From positions 92,350,609 to 92,414,608 of the forward strand of contig JARDYH010000003.1 in NCBI GenBank assembly GCA_029215795.1: DNA of 64,000 bases, given 5' to 3'. Source of the stretch: Anniella stebbinsi (Eukaryota > Chordata > Lepidosauria > Squamata > Anniellidae). This document shows, piece by piece, positions 1 to 10,265 of this stretch. Below the pieces are notes generated by a model. It worked only from the letters and a program-made list of their open reading frames with translations, did no database searches and had not been told where the DNA came from. Both the position numbers and the translations under genes were made by a program. Within the stretch, counting starts at the first letter, position 1; the number at the start of each line of letters is the position of its first letter.

Positions 1-194
1 ATAAATAAATATTTATTGGGATTGGGACCCTTTGTTGCCAATAACTAGTAAGCATGCTGCATCTTAAGCACCCAAAAGTCTGAGAAATAATATTTTCATC
101 TTCCTTGGAAGCATGTATAGCCTCTTTAGCTGAACAGCCTATGTCTTTGAAGAGTCACTTTCAATATTTTTGTTCTGTACATTTGCGCTGTAAG
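1..194. other. AT-rich intron sequence
   Basis: AT-rich sequence with no coding, RNA or mobile-element signal that I can recognise. Presumably CAMK1D intron. Confidence 0.4.
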
Positions 195-540
195 AGCAAC
201 ACAGTGACTGCCTCCTCTTGAGGTGTGGCTCAGGCAGCTACTTAAGAACTAGAAGGCTGTAGGAGGGTTTAACACTGTGATAAACATTGGGGTGAGGTTT
301 AGGCTATAATATCAAGGGCCATTCCAAATTAATATTGAAGGGTTGTGTTGCTTTCTGAGTTTTATAGACTGGTTTTTTAAACAGTTTTTAACTAGATTTT
401 AATTGTTTTTACTGTCCCAAACTGCTTCAAATATTTGACAATATTAGTAGTTTGAATTAGGTAGTGATTAGTTGCCACCGTGTTGTATATTATTACTTTC
501 ATTTGAGTTGCTATTATTGTTACTAATATTGTTGTTGAGT
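195..540 (+). repeat. Unclassified interspersed repeat, copy 1 (inverted partner at 56605-57473)
   Basis: About 345 bp whose reverse complement closely resembles 56605-56945. Shared landmarks include GGGCCATTCCAAATTAAT, the CTTAAGAACTAG/CTAGCTCTTAAG region and the GTTGTATATTATTAC region. At its left edge it reads AGCAACACAGTGACTGCC. That is the uninterrupted form of the site into which a MITE has inserted in the other copy. No coding potential; family unknown. Confidence 0.7.
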
Positions 541-984
541 TGTTTGTTTTTGTTTGTATGGTGTGCCCTCTATACCCAGATAACTGGGCCTCAACTGATT
601 ATTTATCCCCTGTGGGTGTATAAAGGAATTCTGGTGAATCTTTATCAAACAAACTGTTAGTGGGCTTGGATAATATTTTCACTGGGACTTGACTTTGCTG
701 TTCTCTCCCCTACCATGACATTTCAGTCTAAGCTTTTTGTTAGATAATGTTAGATGGTTTGTAATTTGCTTCCTTGCTCATTTAGTGCGGTCATTTAGCT
801 CATTAAGTATTTTGCTCATTTAGTATTGCTATTTTCAGTAGGGAGGGGTTGTTTGTTTTGCAGTTGTTATTTCTGTGTAATTGGATTGTTTGGATCTGTT
901 GTGAGCTGTCATGAGCACCCCCATATTGAGCTAGAAAGGCAGGATAGAAATGTTTTTAATTAAAAATAAAGCAATGAATATAAT
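541..984 (+). other. Intron sequence with an L2/CR1-like LINE tail
   Basis: AT-rich intron. At 895-975 the stretch GAGCTGTCATGAGC ... GAAAGGCAGGATAGAAATG followed by TTTTTAATTAAAAATAAA looks like the 3' end of an old L2/CR1-type LINE on the + strand. The remainder shows nothing recognisable. Confidence 0.35.
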
Positions 985-1105
985 TCTCTTAACCTTAACA
1001 TCCCTCCCCTGCAAAACACAGGGATATTAATACTGGCCTGCCTTATAGAGTTGTTGTAGGGATTTGGACTTAATGAAATAGATGAAATGGAGAATATCAT
1101 GTTAG
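985..1105 (+). mobile_element. MIR/CORE-SINE fragment
   Basis: The order TTAACCTTAACATCC ... GGGATATTAATACTGG ... CCTTATAGAGTTGTTGTAGGG ... TTAATGAAATAGATG follows the core and 3' part of an ancient MIR-type SINE. Diverged; judged by eye. Confidence 0.45.
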
Positions 1106-2862
1106 CTTTATTACTAGATTTTATTTTCATACTTAGTTGTCCGTTTCAATGGCACACCCAGCTCTGTTTTGGGAGCTTTGTTACCCCACCCCACCCCATC
1201 CCAGTATCTGACCACAGCAAATAATTATTTTTGGAGATAAAAAAACCCACTCCACATATTAATACCAATTTAATTTCAAGTAATGTGAAAAATGTCTTCT
1301 ACATTTCATAATTCTAATGTAGTTAAGACTGTCACTTTAGTTAACAAAGTAGGCCTGGATAAAAAGACTATTGGGATACTGCAAGATAGCAGGAGGTTGC
1401 GAGATTCTGCTACACCCTGTCATACTTCAGGGATGCCACTTAGGAATGTCCAGGTCCAAGGTCAGTACTCCAGCCCGTCAGTCAAAAGCCAAAGTGCCGT
1501 TTGAAGTCCAGATAACCATATTGAAATCGCAAGACATTGAATCGTAGTCAGGAAGCCGGTCCACAGGGTCAGGATACATCCAGGCAAGGGTTCAGGAGCA
1601 CGCAGGAGAATAGTCGGGTCATAATCCATGCTTGAATCAAGGCATGGAGCTGAGAAGCACAGACATCCAACATGAGCATTGCTTTCAGCCCTGGGGCTGA
1701 GCTCTAGCCAGACTTTTATGGGATGAGGATTAATGAGCAATTAGCATCAGCTGGCCTGAAGCCCAGCCGGTCTCCACCAAATTCTATGGAGCTCCTTATC
1801 TCTCTCATTAACTGACTCACAACACACCCACAGCACTACGCAATTTTTAATGTAGCTGTTTCCATTTTGAAGCAGTACAGGTCAATGCTGAACCCAGCCC
1901 TTATGCCTAATAATGCAAAAATTGCTTTCATATAACAGATTGTTAGGAGTACACCTTTTTTCAAAAACAGTAAATTATGTTGATGGCATTTAGGTCCTGC
2001 TAAATGGGTTTGAATAACTATCTACAAAGCATAAAACAGCATATGGTGGGTTGTACTGTAGAGGTGAATAGAGATAATAATTTATTTTAACTTGAACATG
2101 GAAGCACCTTTTAGAATGTACATGTCTTTCCTTTGCCCAGGTGAATTAGTCCTTGCTGTGTAGCTACAATTTAGTATAAATGTGGTTGTGGAATCATTGC
2201 TGACAGATGAATAGAAACTGTAATGTTACAAGGGCTATGGTACAGTCCTAAGCAATAAAATCAGTAGCTCTACCCTTTATGACCCAACTGTTTGACACAA
2301 AAACAGCAGTGTTACACTGGTATTTTCCCCTTGAAAAGTGCATCCTTAAATAACCCTGATTGGGGTATACCCAGGGTTCAGGTATACATGGACGTTTGTC
2401 TTTTGCACTTTATGTATTTTCTGCAAGAAACATGATGTCAACGTACCTGTGGCAAACATGATAAAGGTATGGAGCAGTACGCGCACACTGTTTATCAACA
2501 GGCTCTGGGTTGAGTTACTTTTTGCGATCTTGCTTTAGCTTCTACTTAAGGGACCACTTCCAAAGTTTCATTTCTTTGTTCGTATCTTGCATGCATAGGT
2601 AGGCGTTCAGGTAGATAATTGGCACAGATGCTAATTTATATGGGGAACCCCAGCTGTGAGTCTGATGTGCATGAAGGGCAAAGAAGATCCTAGGAACTTT
2701 GCCAGATAGATGGCTCAGACCTGATGCTTTAACCACATTACAAAATGTTAATATATTCTATGCCAATTCCCTTAGATTGCCATGTTTATGTGACATTTAT
2801 TTATTTACATAATTTCAATACTGCTCTACATCTAGTAAAATATCTGAGCAGTGAATGCTAAA

Positions 2863-2893
<31 letters not shown>

Positions 2894-3234
2894 AAACCTT
2901 TAATATCCTTCCTGAATGGCCACACTGTATGCACCTCAACTGTTTGCAGATCTACTAGGCATTTAGAATATCCACAACAAAGCATGGGCGATTTAGGTTG
3001 CCTTGCCACTGAAACAGCTGCTCTTGAATCCAGAGGTTCCCCTGGAAAAGGTGGACCATTGCCCAGAGTGACCTCCTTCTTTCATATCTGGATGGATCAC
3101 ATCTTCAAATGGCATCTTAATCCTTTAACAGTATGACGTGTACTACTCTGAGTGTCCTTGGCTTGAAACATAGGCACAAGGAAAGCAGAAGTGCCTCAAA
3201 CTTCATATCTAATAGCTAGCAGGCTTAGAGTGTG
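1106..3234. other. Intron sequence, unclassified, with a (GAT)n tract
   Basis: No gene found. From about 1375 to 1815 the base composition shifts (more G+C, many CAGG/CCAG words) and looks like an old unclassified repeat or LTR-like fragment, but I see no diagnostic ends. A (GAT)n microsatellite occupies 2865-2893. The rest is ordinary AT-rich intron. Confidence 0.3.
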
Positions 3235-3440
3235 AGCAGTGGGCTAATGTCCCTGGTCCAAATCTCACCTGTAGCGTGAACTTGTTGGGCAGACCGCTAT
3301 TATCTCAGCCTCAAATGCCCACTCCATAAAACATATTGGGATAACAATACTGGGCTATCTTACAGATCTGTTGAAAATATGACTGCGGCAATGTATGCAG
3401 AGTGCTTGGAGTTCTTGAAGTGGGTTGCGTAAATGCTCAG
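3235..3440 (+). mobile_element. MIR/CORE-SINE copy
   Basis: A longer MIR-like match: CCTGGTCCAAATCTCACC (degraded B-box region), then TTGGGCAGACCGCTATTATC, CAGCCTCAAATGCCC, ATATTGGGATAACAATACTG, TCTTACAGATCTGTTG and ATGCAGAGTGCTTGG. These appear in the order of tRNA-derived head, CORE and tail of MIR elements. Old and inactive. Confidence 0.55.
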
Positions 3441-3791
3441 CACTATTGTAACACTTTGTAAATCCCATTGTTCTTTTTTTGCAGCTTAGAGAAGATTTGT
3501 ATGTTGCCAGGAAAGTGTAGGAGAGGTTTTCTAATGTCTGGATACCACACAGCTTCAGCAATAACTGTGGAGGGTTAGAATGATGTGGTTCCTTCCCCCA
3601 TCACCCATTGATTCTGGGCACTCAACCATCAGGCTGTTAGTCATCTGAGCATAGCTATGACTAAGAACTTAGGTAGCTTGCCTAGTTAGAATTCCAGGAA
3701 GAAAAATAGAAGCTTTGGGAAGAGAGCATCTCTGGCTTCTTAGATTCTAGCATGGTTATTTGTTTTATGTCCCCCCGCCTCTTGTCACAAT

Positions 3792-3821
3792 GGCTCAATT
3801 TGGACGACACACTGAGCAACT
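3792..3821. repeat. Harbinger left terminal inverted repeat
   Basis: GGCTCAATTTGGACGACAC followed by ACTGAGCAAC. It pairs with the inverted right end at 10431-10460 with a few mismatches (CTCAATTTGG versus CTGAATTCAG). An almost identical 19-base start occurs inside the MITE at 57253. Confidence 0.8.
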
Positions 3822-4596
3822 GAGGGCTATTAACACACTGAGAGTGTGTTAAAGGGGCGGGGATCTACAGACGACATGTTGCAGCAGGCGCTGCAAAGAT
3901 CCGTTAACCACCCAGGTTGTTAATAATGTACGGAGCTCCGTCGGAGATCCTGCCCGCCATTTTCCCTGCTCACCAAACTCCAGCAGTCCTCTGGGAGGTA
4001 TCCCAGCACTTCTTGTGGCCAAAATCCATGGGCGCCGCCATGTTAGATGAAGCAGGGCACGCCTCCCAAACCCCATTAGCTGCCTCAGTCAGTGGGCGGA
4101 ACACAGCAGCCGCAGGCAAAGAGCCTGCCATGAGCAACGGCAGAACCAATACAACAGTCCCACCCTGCACCCAGCACTGCACGTCCAATGCTGGCAACCA
4201 CGCCCCAGGGAGCCACCCACCACCCACCCTACACGGGGGACCTGGCAGTCCCTAGGAAGACCCCAGCCCCCAGCCCCCAACCCCCCCACCTCCCTCCTAG
4301 AGCAGCGCCCGCACACACAGGAAAGAAGGCAAGAGTGGGGTGGCGTACAAAACTTTATTCAGCAGGCTGCCCAGGCATGGGCAAATAGGCACATGGGCAC
4401 TACCAAGGCAGGGCAGAACCTACGGAGAGGACAGGCGCTCCAGGGAAGGGAGGTGGAGGATGCTGGAAAGGCACAGTGGTGATGAGGGGAAGGCCGAGGC
4501 CGCACCCCCAGGGAGTCAAGCACGGAACGAGCGAAGGGGACGTGGCGGAGAGGGGCGCTGGGCCAGGGAGAGATGCCAGTCCACAGATGAATGTCC
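3822..4596. other. Harbinger left subterminal region
   Basis: GC-rich transposon sequence between the left end and the transposase stop. It contains inverted and direct GTTAAC/GTTAATAA words near 3900-3930 that resemble the subterminal words at the right end (GTTAACG). No credible gene. Confidence 0.45.
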
Positions 4597-5961
4597 TCAC
4601 CGACGCTCACACGGGGTGGGGGTAGTGCAGCCAGATCCAGGCGCTGATGCTCTCACGTACCCAGGACGCCTCTGCACGGGTGCGACCCTCCCCAACGGGG
4701 TTCTCGGGCCCCGGCAAAGGCTCGATGTCACGCCCATCCACAGCGATGGCGTCGGCGTCCTCGCCCTCCTGAGGGAGGTCGGGGTGCTCGGCAAGTAACA
4801 TGTCCCACAGGACTTGCAGATGTTGTGCAGGATGCAGCAGCACACCATTACGTCAGGAATGATGTCGGCCTGCAAGTCCAGCAAGCTGAACAGGGAGCGC
4901 CAGCGCTCCTTCAGGTGCCCAAAGGCACGCTCCACGGGCAGGCAGGCACGGCAATGGTAGTAGTTGTATTTGCGCTGCACGTTGGTGCGCGGGTAGCGGT
5001 ACGGGGCCATCAGCCACGGCTGCAGCGCAAACGCCTGGTCGGCCAGGAGGAGCGGCCCAACCGCACGGCCACACACAGAAGCGGGGCCAGACTTCAGGAA
5101 GCGACCCGATTGCAGCTTGGCAGCCAGGGGGGAGTTCCAGAAGACAGCTGTGTCGTGGCTCTGCCCAGACATGCCCGCATACACGTCCAGGAAGCGGCCC
5201 TTGGCATCCACAACCGCCTGGAGGACCATGCTGTAGTAATGCTTACAGTTGTAGTACTCCTCGCCATGGGTGGGCGGGGCCAGGATACGCACGTGGGTCA
5301 AGTCCATCGCCCCCACCGCCTGCGGGAAGTCCAGGGCACGGAAGCCACGCATGTTCACCTTCTCGTCCCCCACCCGGATGACGTCGGCCAGGTACAGCTC
5401 GTTCAGCACGCTCACCGTCTCACGGAAGATTTCGCATGCGGTAGACACGCCCACTCCGAAGATGGTCGACAGGGGCAAGTAGCCCACGTTGAACGTTAGC
5501 TTGTACAGTGTCAGAGCAAGGCGACGGGAGACAGGAATACAGCGGCGCATATTTGTACACTCCCGCTGTAGGATGGGCGTCACCTCAGCCACCAACATAT
5601 CGAACGTTGCGCGGGACATGCAGAAACTCCCACGGAAGCGCTCGTCGTCCCAGTCCTCCAAGTCCTGCATCTCATTCCACACGGCATCTTCCGGGGGAGC
5701 ACCCAGCGACGGACGGTCTCGCGCTCGGCAAGAAGCACGGCCGACGTCAACAGGTGTGGGGCGCGGTGCAGAGACCCCTTGACTGTGCCTTCGGCCAGCT
5801 TCTCCGCGACCATCATGGGCGCCGCATGGGGTCGAACAAGTGGCAGGATTGCGGCCCGAGGGGCCAGCTGAAAGAGTCCGTCCTGAACACCAGCCTCGTG
5901 GGCATGGTCCCACCGAGCCGCCGCAGCCGCACCCGAAATAGGTCCTCCTCGTCGGCATCAC
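4597..5961 (-). CDS. PIF/Harbinger DDE transposase (HARBI1-like), ends frame-disrupted
   Basis: Cuts and pastes the element by a two-metal DDE nuclease reaction. Open frame of 454 codons. The recognisable domain starts near residue 90 (AVWNEMQDLEDWDDERF, then MSRATFDMLV) and contains AMDLTHV with D220, SHDTAVFWNSP, LLLADQAF with D308, and PVERAFGHLKERW with E344. That is D-D-35-E spacing, as in HARBI1 and PIF transposases. The first ~90 residues are Arg/Gly/Pro-rich and look out of frame. More natural N-terminal coding (MATMSRRELALACLQG...) is in another frame at 5813-6037, and MMVAEKLAEGTVKG at 5816-5700 in a third. The likely C-terminus (DMLLAEHPDLPQEGEDAD...) is also in another frame, 4607 to about 4812. 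Either small indels broke the gene or introns are involved. It lies about 950 bp downstream of the Myb-like gene on the same strand. Confidence 0.86.
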   Translation of the reverse strand: MMPTRRTYFGCGCGGSVGPCPRGWCSGRTLSAGPSGRNPATCSTPCGAHDGRGEAGRRHSQGVSAPRPTPVDVGRASCRARDRPSLGAPPEDAVWNEMQDLEDWDDERFRGSFCMSRATFDMLVAEVTPILQRECTNMRRCIPVSRRLALTLYKLTFNVGYLPLSTIFGVGVSTACEIFRETVSVLNELYLADVIRVGDEKVNMRGFRALDFPQAVGAMDLTHVRILAPPTHGEEYYNCKHYYSMVLQAVVDAKGRFLDVYAGMSGQSHDTAVFWNSPLAAKLQSGRFLKSGPASVCGRAVGPLLLADQAFALQPWLMAPYRYPRTNVQRKYNYYHCRACLPVERAFGHLKERWRSLFSLLDLQADIIPDVMVCCCILHNICKSCGTCYLPSTPTSLRRARTPTPSLWMGVTSSLCRGPRTPLGRVAPVQRRPGYVRASAPGSGCTTPTPCERR

Positions 5962-6911
5962 CGTGGTTCTGCGTGGCTGCCTGGATCACCCCCTGCAAGC
6001 AGGCCAATGCGAGCTCCCTCCGGGACATAGTTGCCACTGCTATGCGGGACAGTGGGGGGGCGGGCAGGTCGGGAGGAGCGGGGGGCGGTACGGAGCAGGG
6101 GGGTGGTGGGAGGTGGGGCTAGAGGTGGAGCATGGGACCGTCCACATCGTTAGCGTGGGAATGGGAGGGCAGGAGGATTTGTTTAGGCTAAAGTGTACCT
6201 GCAAGGCCGAGGGGAGTGACAGGAAGCGGCCGGAGTGGGGCGCGTGATGGGGAATCGGCAGAGTGGGCCATTAGTACGCTGCTACTAGGGGGGATGGGCG
6301 TAAGCCTCCAAGCTGCTACATAACCCTACGGCTGGCCGTGGTTCGGACAGCGATGGCGCCGGACACTTCGTTCCAGACGTCGAATGCGACGTATTATTTC
6401 TCCCAGGGCCACCTCCAGAGCATGGAGACGGTGTGCCTTTTGGGCCCTCCGCCTTCTACGGATGGCATGGGAGGCCATCCCTGGGAGGCGAGAACAGAAG
6501 GGGGGAGAGGAGGGGGACAGCCATCAGTGACACGGAGGCCACACTAACACCAATGCATACCACCCAATAGCCCAGTTACCAACCTCCACGCCGAAGGGCC
6601 CTCCGGCGACAGACATTGCGCCCTGCTCGGTGCCCATTGGACCTGCAGGGTGCTCCCATCTCGACTGGGTCTGGTGGCAATGGGAGGAGAGAGGGCCGGG
6701 AATGAGAGGCATCCAGCGTGTGCAACATTGTTGCTTTGGGGTGACGATGGACATAGCCTTGAGTGTCTAGACTGGGACGAGGGAGGCGCTGGTCAGAGGG
6801 ACTGGGATGCAAGAGGACCTTATCGCGTATAGGGGTGGGGGCGAACCTACAGCTGCATATCCCTTTGGTGCCTTGGTGGATGGGCCCAGAGACCCATAGG
6901 ACGACCGTGCC
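5962..6911. other. Harbinger intergenic region
   Basis: GC-rich DNA between the two transposon genes. The part up to 6037 may hold the transposase N-terminus (MATMSRRELALACLQG) in a different frame from the main ORF. The rest has no recognisable domain. Confidence 0.45.
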
Positions 6912-9734
6912 TTAGGCCATGTCGTCCTGAGTGGGCCGTTCCACCCCCTCCTCCTCCTCTGCCTCCTTGTCCCCCTCCACCGCACCCTCGTCGTCGGTGT
7001 CAGGTGGGATGTTGCAGCCCCTCTTAGGGCAGCCGCCTATGCTCCATTGCCCCTGCCCTCCGGCCGCCCCCCCTGCCTTCCCTGAGGCACCTGCTGCAGC
7101 CGACGCCGACTGTGGGGCATGATATGGCTCGGCCATTGGTGGGGGCAAGTACTGCTGTTGCTGTGGCGTCGCCATGTATCTGTACGGCCCCATGTAGGGA
7201 GGTGGCTGCGGGTGCCCATGGTAGGCGCCACAGAAGGATTGGGCGAGCTCCCTGAGCACCTCAGTTTGGCGGTCGATGGCCGCTGTGCGCTCCCGCATGC
7301 CCGGGTTGATGATGGCATCGGTGGCCGACATGGCCTCGGTCATCCCGTTGCAATGGCGCTCTAGACCTATGCGCACGTCCCTCCCCGCCTCCCGTGTGGC
7401 CTGGGCACACTCCTCCATGGCTTGACTGGTTGTACGCGTAGCCCACACGGTGAGAACGCGCTCCTTGGTGCGCCTGGCCTCCTCCTCAACCGCCATGTGT
7501 GTGAACAGGTCGTGGATGCATTCTCCTGTGGATTCCGTGACCGTGACCAGCTCCCTCGCCACCTGCAGCCAGTCTGCCCTGCACCTGTTGCGCATCTGCA
7601 CACACCTCTGCACGTTGGTCAGGGGACGGCCTTCCTCGGCCACGGCCGCACCATCCTTGCCGGCGGGCGGCGGCTCCTCCTCCAGGGGGGCCGCTCCCTC
7701 CATCGGCTTGTCCTCTGGCTGTCGAGGCACGTCGATCTGCTCCTCTAGCACAGCCTCCCCAGCCTCGAGATCCGCTTCCGACAGCTCCTCGGCTTCCATC
7801 GCCTCCATCTCCACGTACGTTTCATCGCTGACTTGCGTGTCCATTTCCAGCAGCTCATCCTGGGAGGGTGACAGTTCCGGCTCCATCACCTCGCCCACCT
7901 GTTCGTCCACAAGCTGCTCCATTTCGTCCTGCTTCTCCCGTGCAACCGGGCCCGTCTCCGTCACGGCATCCAGGAACTCGAGCAGAAATCCCCGCACCGT
8001 GCTTGCGTGTTTTGCGGACCCAAGCCGCGTACATGGTGCTGGTACTGGCCGTGCTGCTACCCCTGCGGCGGCAGCCATGCTCCCCTCTGAGTGCGTAGCC
8101 CTCGGATGTGACGGCCCTGGCTCGACCTCCCCCTGCTGGGTCTCTGGCACCAGGGGGTCGGGTGCGGGATCCTCGACCTGCATGTCCGCACAGATGTGTC
8201 GTAGGAAGGCCGTGGGGCTGCTGCTGCTGGAGGAGGAGGCCGGCGTGGGGGGCAAGGCCTGTGAGGCGGTGGCGGTCCTGGGCGGCACCGGTGGAGGCCT
8301 CGCAAGCACCGATGGGCTTTGGGATGCTGCGGGACGGCTCATTGGCCTCGCCTTGGCCGTCCATGCTTCGGCTGACACCTTCAGGGCCTTCTTGGCAGGA
8401 GGTGGCCCAGATGTCTTTGGCATTGACTTGGCAGGGGGTGCCCCAGATAACTTAGGAGTTGACTTGGCAGGGGGTGCCCCAGATGACTTAGACGTTGACT
8501 TGGCAGGGGGTGCCCCTGATGTCTTAGGAGTTGGCTTGGCAGGGGGTGCCCCTGATGTCTTAGGAGTTGCCTTGGCAGGGGTTGCCCCTGATGTCTTAGG
8601 AGTTGCCTTGGCAGGGGGTGCCCCAGATGTTGTAGGAGTTGACTTGGCAGGGGGTGCCCCTGATGTCTTAGGAGTTGACTTGGCAGGGGGTGCCCCAGAT
8701 GACTTAGGAGTTGCCTTGGCAGGGGGTGCCCCAGATGATGTAGGAGTTGACTTGGCAAGGGGTGCCTCAGATGTCGTAGGAGTTGACTTGGCAGGGGGTG
8801 CCCCTGATGTCTTAGGTGTTGACTTGGCAGGGGGTGCCCCAGATGACTTAGGCGTTGACTTGGCAGGGGGTGCCCCAGATGTCGTAGGAGTTGACTTGGC
8901 AGGGGGAGGCGCGGCTACTGTTGGAGCTGACTTGGCAGGAGGTGTTGGCCGTGGGGCGTCCACCCTTGCCGGCGGCTCCTGTTTCCGTGCTGCGGGGCCC
9001 TCATCCCGTGCCGCTCCTTGGTCCATCAGTGCTCGTTGACGTGTGCGCGGTCGCTCGTCGGTGGCAACCCCGCTGCCCGCCGTGTGTCCTGGGACAATGT
9101 CGTGCCGTTCCAACAGGAGGCGTGACAGTTTGTCATAGAAGGGCATGATGCGTGGCTGGGCGCCGGTTCTCCTATTGTGAGTGACGACCTCCTTGAACTT
9201 TCTCTTGAGTCCGTGCAGCTTGTCCTTGCATTGCTTGCCACTGCGGTTGTGTCCCCGCTCCTGCATTTTCTTAGCGAGCCAGGGATATAGCTGATCGTGT
9301 CTGGCAGTGGCCATGATCCTCCTGGCTTCCGGGCTCCCCCAGAGCTCAATGAATTCCGCGATCTCTTCATCGGGCCATCGTTGCACCCTGCGTCTTTCTT
9401 GGGGGTCCTGGCTGCTCCCCTCTTCGGGGGTTTGGTAGCCTGGGTCTTCGACTGGGTCGTTCTGGGCCCCCTGTCCCTCTTGCTCCATGATGCCGACGGG
9501 TATGTCTTTCGATGTTGATTGTGGTATGTGTGCCGTGCTGCCTTTCTCTGTCCCGTGTGATTGCGTGTTTGTGGGTGCTGGTGGGCCATTCTGCTTGCTT
9601 TGTCTGTGCCCTGTTCGTAGGCGTTGTTGGCTTCCGTGGCCGGGGCCTAATCGTGTCCTTGGGATTGTTGTGCATGCCATCGCTCTATTTCCATAACATC
9701 CGCAGGTGGCTGGCTGCCGCCCACGGGCGCCCAT
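6912..9734 (-). CDS. Harbinger Myb/SANT-like protein with H1-like tandem repeats
   Basis: Second protein of PIF/Harbinger elements; in characterised members it binds transposon DNA and helps bring the transposase to the nucleus. Open frame of 940 codons with no interruption. Residues about 118-210 form a Myb/SANT-like trihelix domain (RWPDEEIAEFIELW ... KKMQERGHNRSGKQCKDKL ... RIMPFYDKL). Residues about 258-449 are roughly sixteen copies of a 12-residue unit, GAPPAKSTPKTS. Residues about 603-690 are strongly acidic, followed by a helical segment (NVQRCVQMRNRCRADWLQVA...), a Pro/Gln patch near 841-868 and an acidic tail. Met83 (9488) is a better start than Met1, because it begins 35 residues before the DNA-binding domain and the upstream part is low complexity. 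At 940 residues it is longer than usual for the family, partly from the repeats. Nuclear location is inferred. Confidence 0.82.
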   Translation of the reverse strand: MGARGRQPATCGCYGNRAMACTTIPRTRLGPGHGSQQRLRTGHRQSKQNGPPAPTNTQSHGTEKGSTAHIPQSTSKDIPVGIMEQEGQGAQNDPVEDPGYQTPEEGSSQDPQERRRVQRWPDEEIAEFIELWGSPEARRIMATARHDQLYPWLAKKMQERGHNRSGKQCKDKLHGLKRKFKEVVTHNRRTGAQPRIMPFYDKLSRLLLERHDIVPGHTAGSGVATDERPRTRQRALMDQGAARDEGPAARKQEPPARVDAPRPTPPAKSAPTVAAPPPAKSTPTTSGAPPAKSTPKSSGAPPAKSTPKTSGAPPAKSTPTTSEAPLAKSTPTSSGAPPAKATPKSSGAPPAKSTPKTSGAPPAKSTPTTSGAPPAKATPKTSGATPAKATPKTSGAPPAKPTPKTSGAPPAKSTSKSSGAPPAKSTPKLSGAPPAKSMPKTSGPPPAKKALKVSAEAWTAKARPMSRPAASQSPSVLARPPPVPPRTATASQALPPTPASSSSSSSPTAFLRHICADMQVEDPAPDPLVPETQQGEVEPGPSHPRATHSEGSMAAAAGVAARPVPAPCTRLGSAKHASTVRGFLLEFLDAVTETGPVAREKQDEMEQLVDEQVGEVMEPELSPSQDELLEMDTQVSDETYVEMEAMEAEELSEADLEAGEAVLEEQIDVPRQPEDKPMEGAAPLEEEPPPAGKDGAAVAEEGRPLTNVQRCVQMRNRCRADWLQVARELVTVTESTGECIHDLFTHMAVEEEARRTKERVLTVWATRTTSQAMEECAQATREAGRDVRIGLERHCNGMTEAMSATDAIINPGMRERTAAIDRQTEVLRELAQSFCGAYHGHPQPPPYMGPYRYMATPQQQQYLPPPMAEPYHAPQSASAAAGASGKAGGAAGGQGQWSIGGCPKRGCNIPPDTDDEGAVEGDKEAEEEEGVERPTQDDMA
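8387..8958 (-). repeat. 36-bp tandem repeat array inside the Myb-like gene
   Basis: About sixteen in-frame 36-bp units, each encoding Pro-Ala-Lys plus Ser/Thr-Pro-Lys (GAPPAKSTPKTS and variants). Units differ at a few positions, such as TPTTS, TPKSS and ATPKTS, giving higher-order patterns. The repeat also keeps the opposite strand open, creating a 529-codon antisense ORF that I treat as a shadow. Confidence 0.9.
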
Positions 9735-10265
9735 TGGCTGGACATTATTTGTGTCTTGGGGATGTGCTCATCCTTCGTTTGCTGTCCGGCCGTGCTGGGC
9801 GAAGGGGGGAGCTGTCTGGGCGCCTCTTCCCCTGCCCTCATCCTTCTGGGTGCTGCGAGGGTGGAGGTGGCGGTGCAGTGGGGGTCTGCTTTGGATGGGG
9901 TGTACCTCCCCCTCTTGGTGTGTGCGTGGGGGGGGTGTTCCTTCGCTCCTGGGTGCCTGGGCTTGATGCTTCTTCCTTCCCCCCTCCCCCCCTTTGCCGT
10001 GGTTCCCTTCTGGAGCGCTTCCCTCTCTGTTTGGGTGGCTCACCGGGTACCTTGCGAGAGTGCTTGCAGGAGCTGACCCCATTGTAAGCCCCATGCGGGC
10101 TGCCTGGTGGGGTAGGCGAGCGTCCTGGTTGCTATGGCGCTGAAACCAGCAGACTGTTGCAAGCGCGGCTGAGTGGCTGCCCGCTTTCTGCTGCTCTTGC
10201 CGCTCTCCTCTATGATCTTTTGTGTTAACGTACGCACCCGGTTGTTTAACGCACGCACCTCACGT
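9735..10265 (-). other. Harbinger 5' region upstream of the Myb-like gene
   Basis: GC-rich sequence inside the transposon between the Myb-like ORF and the right-end repeats; expected to hold the promoter of the minus-strand genes. I see no clear TATA box or coding domain; the ORFs here are compositional. Confidence 0.4.

Noticed and set aside
1375..1815. Possible LTR retrotransposon fragment
   Set aside because: Compositional shift only; no TG...CA ends, primer site or coding match that I can support.
2815..3009. ORF encoding a run of nine histidines
   Set aside because: Produced by the (GAT)n microsatellite at 2865-2893.
4825..5499. 224-codon + strand ORF
   Set aside because: Antisense shadow of the Harbinger transposase core in GC-rich DNA.
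8387..8958. CRISPR-like regularly spaced repeats
   Set aside because: Contiguous 36-bp coding units without spacers, inside a transposon gene of a vertebrate.
7450..9039. 529-codon + strand ORF with GGAPDVLGVDLA repeats
   Set aside because: Exact antisense of the Myb-like gene; the 36-bp repeats keep the opposite strand open. The minus strand has the recognisable DNA-binding domain.
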